DNA of 64,000 nt from Massospora cicadina (Eukaryota > Entomophthoromycota > Entomophthoromycetes > Entomophthorales > Entomophthoraceae). The notes under the pieces were generated by a model that saw only the letters and a program-made list of their open reading frames with translations, was not told the origin of the DNA and ran no database searches. The stretch covers positions 1 to 64,000 of the forward strand of contig JAKSZP010002704.1 in NCBI GenBank assembly GCA_022478985.1, in the 5' to 3' direction. A program made the translations under genes and the position numbers. Positions 55,384 to 64,000 of the stretch are shown piece after piece (within the stretch, counting starts at the first letter, position 1; every line of letters begins with the position of its first letter).

Positions 55384-58300
55384 TTAATCTTTTTGGAACC
55401 ATATGTGGAACCATTTATTGATTGTTTTTCTGTTATGTGGGGTCATGTTTCCGAACAACCATGCTTGGTAATAATCCAATATATAGTACTGAAAGCGATT
55501 GATGGCTTCATGGAGGATAGGCGTTGCTCCTGTAAATGACTCCAGTACTATAGTATGGATTATCCATAGTGCTTTTGCTACTATGAACACCCATAGGGAT
55601 GGATGGATAGGTGATTCCATGTTGAGAGCAAACATGTTCCTAGCCAAACTAAATGATTGTCCATTGTCTTGGCGGAATAGGCACATGACCTCTTTCCAGA
55701 TAGCTACTGATGTTGGACATTGTTCTAAAAAGTGTACTAGGCTTTCATATTGGCCACATATTGTGCATGAGGAATGGGCAGCGTTTGATCATTCTGCTGT
55801 TCGATATACTCTCCTCATGGACTCCACACATGTGCTCGCACCTGGGTTGAAGTAGTGATGTGTGTATCTCCAGACTCTTCTTTGGGTCTCCAGGTTGTAT
55901 GGTATATCCATATGATCCAGGTAATCAATCCTGGCTATGGTACTCGGATTTCTGCATATTATGTTATCTGTGAATATTTGGCCATTAATTTCCTGTCTAT
56001 GAGTCAGCCTTGGGCGTCCTCAGTGACTGATCTGGCCACATATGTGAATCTTCCACTCTGCTCTTCTCATGTCTAGAAGTATTCATTTGAATATGTCAGG
56101 AGCGCCATGTGGTCCTGCAGATTTTGGATGAGACGCCAGATAAATGATTAATGTGTTTAGGTGATTTGGGTTTCTTAATTGGAGTGCTCATGTAAAATTA
56201 TATCTTGCTGTTCTGGCCCAATGTATATCTGGAAGATCTGGACTAGTCACCTGAGCTATCCAGGATCCTAGTATATGGATCGCTTGCTCTACATAATTAT
56301 TTAGCCCCATATCTCCATTCCTCCTAGGGCCAAATAGGATTTCAAGGCGTATAAGGGAGTTATGGTTGGACCAAAGCCATCCATGTATTAAGGCGTAAAT
56401 TGTAAAAAAAAGGACGGTGAGAAAGCAATTGTATGGGCTGCAAACCATATGATAGATAGTATCATATAGTGGCTATTATGACCCTTCCTGTTAGACCTGT
56501 TCGATGTCCATTTAAGGAGGCAATGCGTTTTGTTGTTTTATCTAAGAGTTGATTTTCCATCATGGAGTTGGCGACCTCCTGCTTCCAACCATACCCCCAA
56601 GTGACGGACAGGTCCATCTGCCGGCTGGTAGTGAAGGGAAGTTCCAGTGGGGTGATTGCTGATCTTCGCCTCCTATGTCTGGTGAGGAGCATTGAGGTTG
56701 TATTGGTTTTTTTAACCCAGGGTAGATGTCGTCCAATGGGTCTGATATTTCCCAGGGGTATGATTTCCGTTTTTCAGTGTTAAATGATGCGTTGCTTATG
56801 GATGAATATTCTTCTATTATCTTCTCAATTCTGCAAGTATCCTGTTTGTTGGATATACCCATCACGCAGGAATCAGCAAAAGCCATCATTTTGAATGGTG
56901 GTTGGCCATAGACATTGATTCCATTGAGAAGTGCGTTTTTATTCCAGATTAGGGGAATCAGACTAAAATTGTATAGTAGAGGGATTAGAGGGTCCCCTTG
57001 TTTGAGTCCTCTCTATGGTTTAACCAGGTTAGTTAAAAAACCTTTTCTGCCCACAGCCATGGTGGCTGACTCAGTGAACAACATCACTCAGTTTATGAAC
57101 CTATTTGGGAGTTTAGATTTTTGAAGGCAGGCCCTGAGATAGGTCCAGTTCACCCTGTTGTATGCCTTCTGTTGATCTAAAAAGACAAACGCTCCAGAGG
57201 CTTTAGTTTGGCAGACATTTGCAACTGTGTTAATATTGTCCCATATGGATCTTCTTGGGACAAATCCATATTGTTATGGGGATATCACGTCAGTTGAAAT
57301 TTCCCCTAGTCGTTTGGCCCTACTTTATGAATATTTTTGTGTCAGTATTGGTTAGGGAGATTGGGTGCCAATTGGATAGGTTTAGTCTATCTCCTTTTTT
57401 GAATAGAGTGACAGTGTATGCTTCTTTGCCTCCAGGTAGAAGGCATGTTTCCATAATGCACTTGTTCATGGAAGCTAAAAGAATATTATATATGGTAGTA
57501 AATATTTCATATAAAATTCATAGGAAAACCATCAGGTTCAGGGCATTTCCCTCTTGTTGCACCGCGTACTACTTCCCATAATAGCTCACATGGTATTAGG
57601 TTAATTAAATTGTTGTTTTGAGCTGCGGTGTCAATATGTGCGTTTGCAAGGAATTTTAATTCTTGCTGGTTTGACCGGTTCATATTTATATAAATTTTTA
57701 TAAAACCTGTGTGCTTTGGTCACAACTTCTTTGGGTGTTTCCGCTATGGATTTGTCCAGTCATCAGACCTATGTGCAGGCTATCATATTTTTTTGGGCGT
57801 GAAATTGACAGAAAAATAGCTTGAGCAAGTTTCTACATCTTTTAGGTTTTTTGCTCTATATTGAACCCCAACTCAGTGTTGGTGTTTTTGTATCAGGGTG
57901 TTTAGCCAAGCAGAAACCTCTGCCCATTTGAATCCCCATCCAGGGCTATGTTCTGTGCATGGGACATTATTTTCCAGGTGGTTAATTTCTGCAAAGGTCC
58001 TTGATGATGTCTGATGCTGCTCTATATCTTCTTGATGCTGTGTTTTTAATCTTTTGTGTTGTTGATTTTTGAAATTTTCCCAGGTGATTAATGGGTCCAG
58101 AAAGAAAGGTGTTTGAAAATCCCATGTTAAGCTATTTCCTCCACCCAGGAATTAAATTTTGAGTTGGCTAAATTTCCTGGGCATATTCTGTACCACCTGG
58201 GTGCTTGGGTAGTTGTTTCCACTTGTGTGGACACCAAAACTAGCCAATGGTTGGAGAATTCGATTTTTGTAGTCTTAAATTTATGAATTTGGTGTCATAA

Positions 58301-59000
58301 AATTAATGGTGCGAGTATTAGGTCTATCCATGACATAGAGATAAGTACACCGTTGTGCACATGTGGGCGTATCATGTTCTGTAGGAGGGGTGCCCGTTTA
58401 GGTAGTGGATCATATAGTCCCAAGGTGACCTTTAGCAATTGAGGTTCCACTTGCCCTTGTGGTGTCTCCATTGTGTGTGACCATAAGTCAGTATCTGAGT
58501 TGATCCAGCAGTATATGTCTCCCATGATGAAAGTGTTTTCTGAAAGATGGAGTTGTGTTAGAGCTTTTAAAAACTCTCAACGGTCCATTGCACAGTTTGG
58601 TTCATACACACTGGCTATTGTGTGCACTTTGTGCTATGATAAAGTAATGGCTAGTCATGTCCGTCCAAGAACAAATTTTATTAATAATTTAAAGTTTTGG
58701 ACGCATGTAGTATCACCCCACAGTGTTGTGACCAAAACGATATTGTTAAAAGGAACATGTTTTCCCATGCCTCCTCCTTGTCCTGTGGACAGTGGGTTTT
58801 CTGCACCGCCAGGATATTCACAGGTGGGGTTTTCAGGAGACTCAACTTCTTGGCCCAGGATGTTAAGGCCTTGAGTCCCGCTATGTTCAGCATCCTTATC
58901 TCTACTGAGACGCCTGATGCGCTTCATGAGGAGTTAGCAGGGCCCCCCAGGCCTATTCCCTCGCCCTCAATTATCTCCATTGCATCTTTGCTGTGGAGAG
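55384..59000 (-). pseudogene. LINE D ORF2: APE endonuclease, RT, zinc knuckle
   Basis: Read leftwards: endonuclease remnants at 58927-58295 (MLNIAGLKALTSWAKK; WIDLILAPLIL), a GDI-type GDFN remnant near 58520, and RT blocks between about 57600 and 56870, including the IPLIWN region and the active-site box AFADSC (second Asp replaced by Ser). The knuckle CX2CX7HX4C (CTICGQYESLVHFLEQC) lies near 55719-55769 and WIIHTIVLESF near 55550. Many frame changes. The 3' UTR is separated from it by element E. Confidence 0.85.
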
Positions 59001-60348
59001 CATAAATATGAGTAGAAGTTGGGGTAGTTCTGCCCCTTTCATTACCGCTGCTTTTGCTCCTCTCTTGCCTTTTCTGGTTTTCAATTTATCATTTTGGTGC
59101 ACTTGTGTGCTCTTATTGGCCACATTTTTATTTTGTGCATTCCATTGTTGATTTTCGCTCCTGACTGGGTTGTGCTCCACAATTTTGGGGGGTGTGCTGA
59201 ACCCCTGTTTTGCCACATTTTCTTTCAGTTTGGGTTCCACCAAATCTATTCTATTTGGATTTGTTGTTTGTTTTTCCATGGGATTTGATTGGCTCATTGT
59301 TTCAAGTCCATCCATGTCTTCCTGGATCTGTTACAGCGAGATGGATGATTCCACTGAGGCCTTTGCCTTGGGCGCGGCCAACTTGTGAGCTTGTTTAGCC
59401 ATTTTTGTTTTTTCAGGGAAATTGGGTCAATTATTTTATATTGTTCATGTTCTCCCCAGTTGAATGCTTGTGTGGTGTCTGAGATTTTGGCGTACTCTGA
59501 GTCATCTTTGTAATTTCTTCCTCACAGAATTCCATTTCTCTTAAGCCTTCTTTTATAGGACAAGCATGAATCTTGTTCCCAAACTCCTGGCAGTAGTTGA
59601 ATATGGGGGCGCGCTCTCCACTGTTGCACAGAATAGTTGGAATTTTTTTCTATCAATAGTGAAGGATGTGATGTGGGGGATTTTTGTGATATTATCCACT
59701 ACCTCCTGGTTCAGGAAAATGATTGTGATTGCCTTCCCAGTGTTAAGGTTCAGAATCAGCTGGAAATCTTTGTAGTTCAAGTTGTCTAATTTCTCCATAG
59801 ACTTCCAAGCCTTCCTGGAGATGTCATTCGACTATTGTGCATTTCAGTGTGTTTGGAAGGTAGTCAAAAATTACAAAAAGGTCTTGGATTCTGTCCAACA
59901 TGTGCTTTTGGTCAATACCAAATGCTGATCATCAGGAAGGTCTTTCACTACTCTGCCCTTCACTGCTTCATTTGCTTCTTCTGCTGTTTTGAACCCAAGA
60001 TCTACCCAACCTTTGTGGATAGTATGGGTTGTTAAGTACAACATTTGTGGGAATAATTTAAGTTGGGCTTCGCCAGAACTTTTCCAACAATATCAGTGTC
60101 TCTACACCCAAGGATATGCATATCCCATGTTCCACTGATGACAGTGGTTGTGAGTGGTATACTTCCATGTAACTGCAGTACTTTACTAAAAAATTAACAA
60201 AACCCATGGGGTGCATCACCTTGGGTTTTTTGTTTATACTATTATTTTTGTTTGTTCCTGTGCACTTGGTACCTTTGGGCAGTGCAGATCCAGGTCCACT
60301 CCCCTTTACTGTGTTCGCCCAATTTTTTACTTTATTAATCGTGCTCAT
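59001..60348 (-). pseudogene. LINE D ORF1
   Basis: An ATG at 60348 opens a basic N-terminal part (96 codons). The core block at 59553-59798 (MEKLDNLNYKDFQLIL, TGKAITIIFLNQEVVDNIT) aligns with LINE F ORF1. The knuckle region near 59560-59600 is frameshifted. The C-terminal part is Lys/Asn-rich. It pairs with LINE F ORF1 in position and sequence. Confidence 0.7.
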
Positions 60349-60442
60349 CTCACCTTGTATTGAATATCAAATTGTTCTGTTTGAATTGAATCAATTACTA
60401 AAAGTGATAGTAATCAGAAAGAAAAGCTTTAGTTCTATTCAT

Positions 60443-60855
60443 CTTCAGGAAAGTATTGCGTGTGTGCTTTAATTGGGGGCTCTTTATAAGGATAAAGAGT
60501 AAGGATCAAGGATCAAGGATCATTAGAAGAGAAGCTGAGCTGAGCTGGTAGTTGCTGCCTACTTTGTGTCACCAGAGGAAAGGCCGTAAACTAGGGATCT
60601 GAGCACAGATCAAGTTAGGCGGATAAGGGTATAAATCACTACTGAAGATATCAAGAGTATTTCAAGGAGAAATACAGGTCAAACGTTAGACCAGAACTGG
60701 TTATCTATTCAACTATGGACAATAGTCTGTATACTATTATCAATCAAATATCATATATTATCAGAAAACAAAAAGAGTGCACAAACTGAACCTATGAAGT
60801 TATCAATTAGGGGTTATTATTCATGAACAAGCAGCGAAGTCCCTAACTTTTAACA
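60443..60855 (+). repeat. 3' LTR of element B, right part
   Basis: Continues the LTR after LINE D and its duplication; matches about 37550-37956 and ends TTTTAACA, followed by the GCAAC duplication. Confidence 0.92.
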
Positions 60856-60860
60856 GCAAC

Positions 60861-61332
60861 CCTATCACAAATTAATCCCCAGACATGTTGGACCCTTCAA
60901 TATTATTAAGAAAATTGGCCCGTCTGCTTACCAGGTTGACTTACCCCCTTCCATTAAAGTGTTCAACACTCTATATGAGTGCCTCCTGACCCCTTTTGAT
61001 GGTCCCATGCTGCCTCACCCTGAGCCTATCATAATAGATGATGAACCCCAATATGAAATTGGTGCTGTTCTTACTTCCCGCCTATCCTGACGCCGCCTAC
61101 AGTATATGATGTCCTGAAAAGGTTTAAGATGAGACTGAGAACAGTTGGGTATCCCATCAAGAATGACCAACGCTCAGGACCTTATACGCGACTTTCATGA
61201 TAGGTTTACTGACGCTGTGGGCCCTGCCACCCAAGCCTCCTTAGCCTCTATGAAGCTGCCCAACCCCCACAAGGTCTTTGCCTTGGCTAATGTCAACTCA
61301 GGTAGCGTAGAGCCCCATTCAAGAGTGGAGGG
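60861..61332 (+). pseudogene. Element A integrase tail and chromodomain-like end
   Basis: Continues the frame interrupted at 36820: RHVGPFNIIKKIGPSAYQVD, PPSIKVFNTLYECLLTPFDG and EPQYEIGAVLTSRLS, then a chromodomain-like stretch (RRLQYMMS-KG, NAQDLIRDFHDRFTDA). Stops and one frameshift are present. A chromodomain after integrase is the hallmark of chromoviruses. Confidence 0.82.
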
Positions 61333-62137
61333 TGATACATAGTTAGTGACATATTTTTGGTGTTGAACGCCACACTAAAGCTAAGTCAAATAAGATCTTA
61401 GTGTCAAGGCCAGAACCCTTAAAGGTAACTGATGACCTCTCCAAGGTCCAAGATTGGAGATGGGTTCTGTTTTTTCCAGTCAGGGATAAGGGAAACAGCT
61501 CACCATAGGCAGAAAAACTGGTGGAAATTGACCCAAATCCGGAATATTACGCATTACAAAGTAATAGAATTTGGTCAAATTTGTATAATTTCAATTTTGT
61601 TGAAAGGCAAAATTTTACAGCTTGTATCAGGTTCATTAATCATTTTGGAACCATCACAAATCTTCCCTTTTTAATTTTAGGCCCAAGCAGAGAAAGGCTT
61701 TGCTTTTCTCAGTTAAACAGTTATTTTTAAAAAAGGTTTAGGGATTATTTTCTCAAGTTTTCCCATACTTTTCCGTTTTTTTAAATAATACCTTGGTTGA
61801 AACCACCTTGATGGCTGGAGTCCTTTTTCCACTCTGGTCTAACACCCAAATTGGCCGTGAACCCACCCTCAAGCTGCGCCTAATTCACCAACTCTGCCAC
61901 ATTTTATTTCACCACTTTTTGCTGAAATTCTTAAGCTACTTTCCCCAGCTCTAAATAACTCATGTCCCTGATGCTTTTCATCAGTTTGGTGTACGGTTAA
62001 ATACCAAATTTATATAAAATCATAATTGAGGTTGCTTGGGAAGTTGCTTTCTCTTGCTGGGTCACTTTGCCTTGTTTTGGAACCTTTTGACTGGCGCTTT
62101 TCCTCCTGTAACCTCTTGTGCTCCAGTTTTCTTTACA
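61333..62137 (+). repeat. 3' LTR of element A
   Basis: Preceded by the purine tract AAGAGTGGAGGG. Starts TGATACATAG, ends TTTTCTTTACA, followed by GTTGA. It keeps TTTTCTCAGTTAA, the mutated counterpart of the putative self-primer. Confidence 0.9.
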
Positions 62138-62142
62138 GTTGA

Positions 62143-62585
62143 CAATAGAAATATGAAAGATGATAATGGTATACTAACCCATCTTATATATATGAAGAAA
62201 ATCAAATCATATAATCCTTAGACCCTTTAACAGATGAACAATAGTAACTAAACTAATTACATATATATATATATAAGTGAGGAGAAAACATAGGCTAAAG
62301 TTTATTTTAGTTCAAAAAATTTAAAAATGACATATGATATATAGAAATGATATATAGTATTTTGATCAAAATTGGTATATCATCTTGACTGAAAAGATTA
62401 ATATCATTTAGGTAATTTGACAAAACTACCAACCATTCACTTAAAATCATTTACCTATCAAATTACTTTCAAACTGAAACTGGTATAATAAAACCACTGA
62501 GCTTATTGTAATTAACCAAATAATGACCAACTGCTTGACAAGATTGATGAACCAATCAAATCAAAAATTTTATGCGCATTCACAT
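62143..62585. other. AT-rich region, no gene seen
   Basis: No ORF or known repeat is recognised apart from a short TA run at about 62261-62276. Confidence 0.6.
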
Positions 62586-62600
62586 GCACAGATTAAATTA

Positions 62601-62636
62601 TTTTATTTAACCGAGGTAAGCTGACCAGGGGACAGA
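62601..62636 (-). mobile_element. 36-bp LINE D/F-family 3' stub
   Basis: The minus strand reads TCTGTCCCCTGGTCAGC, TTACCTCGG and TTAAATAAAA, the 3' end of the D/F/J LINE family. It is flanked by a perfect 15-bp duplication GCACAGATTAAATTA (62586-62600 and 62637-62651). Confidence 0.85.
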
Positions 62637-62782
62637 GCACAGATTAAATTACAAAATAAATTTCTTAAAGATGGTATCTAGGGATTGTAATAGAAAAAAA
62701 AAGTAAATGAATTTTGGTTAAGGAAATTAAAATACATCCTTGACCTTAATAAGTAACCTAGTATGATCTATGCAAAATAAAT

Positions 62783-63076
62783 TTTTGTTTGAGGTGGGTT
62801 ATCTGGGGGAGGATACCTATCTAATTTAAAGGTGAAAAAATGAAATCTATGGGAAAGGATGATAAATCTCATTAAATCTCTACATACAAAATTATGATAG
62901 GTCAGTAACTCTAGAAACCGCATTGCTATTTGCTATCCCAGTTTGGGGCAATGGAGCTCAACACCAACATAGTCATAAATTGGCCCCTATCCAGAGTAGT
63001 CTCCTGGGATCAAACTTGGAAGGCTTTGGTCAAAGGGTCCATACTCTACCCTTGTGATACCCTCCCTCAATATAGT
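62783..63076 (-). mobile_element. SINE copy 3 (tRNA-derived), minus strand
   Basis: Flanked by TATGCAAAATAAAT (62769-62782) and TATGCAAAATCAAT (63077-63090), 13 of 14 matching. Head on the minus strand has AAGGGTAGAGTATGGACC (A-box region, about 63037-63056) and AAGTTTGATCCCAG (B-box region, about 63004-63017). Tail: CCCCCAGATAACCCACCTCA followed by A's. Confidence 0.78.
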
Positions 63077-63208
63077 TATGCAAAATCAATAGTAATTAGG
63101 CGTGTAAGCCTAGCAAAACTGGCGTCCCAGTGACTTGTTGGGTGGTAAATTAAGGAGCCTAAAAACTATCAAAATTGCAATAAAGTGCCTATTTTAATGA
63201 ATGTCTCT

Positions 63209-63680
63209 GTTAGGGAAGCCTGAGGGGGAACAGTTGGAAATCCAGGGGTCCTAGAAAGTGTCAAAGTTTTCCTTAGAGGTCTCCTGGTGGGCGCAAGAGG
63301 CCTCAACAACCAACTAGTTAAAATGACCACCCTCAAACTCATCACATTCATCAAGAAAAGCCAACAAATGTGACACAAAAGGCTAGAAAGTCTATGAAAA
63401 TGTTTAAGATATTGCCATAGAATTATCTAGCATGCTTTGTGGAAATCACAACCATTAGCATATAGATTTCTTAAGTCCCAAACTTAGTAAAAATCTATAA
63501 AACTCAAAAAATTTTATATCACCCCTTGAAAGCAAAAATCCTAATAGTACCAAACAGTACCATTGATATGATAAATTTAAAATTTAATGCTTACTTTATT
63601 AATTAATCTTGTGATAGAAAAGCCTGAGGTGATCACTTAGAAATCCAGGGGCCCAGAAAAAAACCCCCAATGAAAACAGC
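63209..63680. repeat. Diverged repeat pair about 400 bp apart
   Basis: TGTTAGGGAAGCCTGAGG at 63209 and TGTGATAGAAAAGCCTGAGG at 63610 begin blocks of about 60-70 bp that share GGAAATCCAGGGG or AGAAATCCAGGGG. This may be the remains of nested LTR starts or a local duplication; no TSD was identified. Confidence 0.35.
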
Positions 63681-64000
63681 AAAACATATTCAAGTCCTTG
63701 ACAATGTTGTAAAAATTTACTCTTTATTGTTATTAGCAAGCAACCCAAAACCTTTTTACTGCATAAGTTTGGTTTCCTTGTGCACTTTGTCACGTTGTAT
63801 GGAATGTATTATTAATTGATAATAGTATGGAGACTAATATCTGTAGTTGAGATTGAACTATTATTTGGCCCAACGCTCAGCCAGTATTTCCAATTAAATA
63901 CTTTTTAAGTAATACTCCTAGGGTTTCATTCCCTATACTCTTGTCCACCCGATCTTCAGTAAGATACCCCAGTGACAGTCTCTCTTGGCCCAACACACAG
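63681..64000. other. AT-rich edge, no gene seen
   Basis: No convincing ORF, LTR boundary or repeat could be assigned before the window ends. Confidence 0.5.

Larger units (their letters stand above)
50982..60427 (-). mobile_element. LINE D, full-length D/F-family element, hosting E
   Basis: Flanked by a perfect 15-bp duplication TTTAGTTCTATTCAT (50967-50981 and 60428-60442). Without E and its TSD the element is about 5.24 kb, close to LINE F (5.40 kb), and the 5' ends match. The 3' end (minus strand) reads ATCCCCTGGTCAACC and a short A-rich tail. ORF1 and ORF2 are broken. Confidence 0.93.
36821..60855 (+). mobile_element. Ty3-like LTR retrotransposon B, hosting C, D (with E) and a SINE
   Basis: LTRs at 36821-37956 and 50255-50981 plus 60443-60855 (3' LTR split by LINE D; total 1140 bp against 1136 bp) are bounded by the duplication GCAAC (36816-36820 and 60856-60860). 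Internal sequence is 37957-50254, minus SINE 2 and element C. RT and integrase are on the plus strand. Two arrays of hairpin repeats and an antisense ORF are extra features. Confidence 0.92.
31489..62137 (+). mobile_element. Chromovirus-like Ty3 retrotransposon A, host of the right-hand nest
   Basis: LTRs at 31489-32307 and 61333-62137 are bounded by a perfect 5-bp duplication GTTGA (31484-31488 and 62138-62142). The coding part runs 32308-36820 and resumes at 60861-61332 after removal of element B and its GCAAC duplication. Domain order is Gag, protease, RT, RNase H, integrase and a chromodomain-like tail. Heavily decayed; the oldest element in this nest. Confidence 0.92.

Noticed and set aside
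63169..63793. Two minus-strand ORFs at the right edge as genes
   Set aside because: They fall on a diverged repeat pair and AT-rich sequence, with no recognisable domain.

Overview
This is a eukaryotic window made almost entirely of transposable elements. I see no intact host gene, no rRNA or tRNA gene, and no prokaryotic operon, CRISPR or origin. It holds several Ty3-like LTR retrotransposons (one chromovirus-like), APE-type non-LTR retrotransposons (LINEs) and a tRNA-derived SINE family. This suggests a large, repeat-bloated genome, most likely a filamentous fungus or similar. I cannot name the species; an entomophthoralean or rust-like giant fungal genome is only a guess.

Left nest (1-20130). 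A minus-strand Ty3-like element, called H here, fills the region. Its 3' LTR is cut by the window edge (1-330) and its 5' LTR is at 19793-20130. Three younger insertions interrupt it: a 6.4-kb LINE on the plus strand (G, 882-7318), a complete 6.2-kb Ty3 element on the minus strand (I, 9791-16013) and a 5'-truncated LINE on the minus strand (J, 17498-18571). H itself sits beside an older plus-strand Ty3 pol relic (K, 20131 to about 22160). The H Gag region is unusual: it reads coiled coil, then about 19 collagen-like Gly-X-Y triplets, then coiled coil, then capsid.

Middle (22160-31488). A full-length LINE (F, 23088-28484) has 16-bp target-site duplications (TSDs). It is followed by AT-rich DNA with short diverged repeats, a SINE copy (29702-29986) and a solo LTR of a family related to I (L, 30601-31361).

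Right nest (31484-62142). One chromovirus-like Ty3 element (A) spans 30.6 kb because other elements landed in it. Its pol gene is split at 36820/60856 by element B (36821-60855). B carries a SINE, a complete Ty3 element C (42319-48174) and, inside its 3' LTR, a full-length minus-strand LINE D (50982-60427). D contains a non-autonomous LTR element E (51128-55324), and E contains a 27-bp LINE stub. Every junction except the SINE in B has a recognisable duplication: 5 bp for LTR elements, 10-16 bp for LINEs.

Right edge (62143-64000). AT-rich DNA holds a 36-bp LINE stub with 15-bp TSDs, another SINE, and a diverged repeat pair.

How the parts relate. The SINE 3' tail matches the 3' tail of the D/F/J LINE family, which implies those LINEs mobilise the SINE. 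Elements H, I and B (and a decayed version in E) share one primer-binding site. C uses a related but different tRNA site. A appears to use Tf1-type self-priming. Nearly all reading frames carry stops and frameshifts, so most copies are dead; the longest intact retroelement ORF is the E Gag (323 aa).
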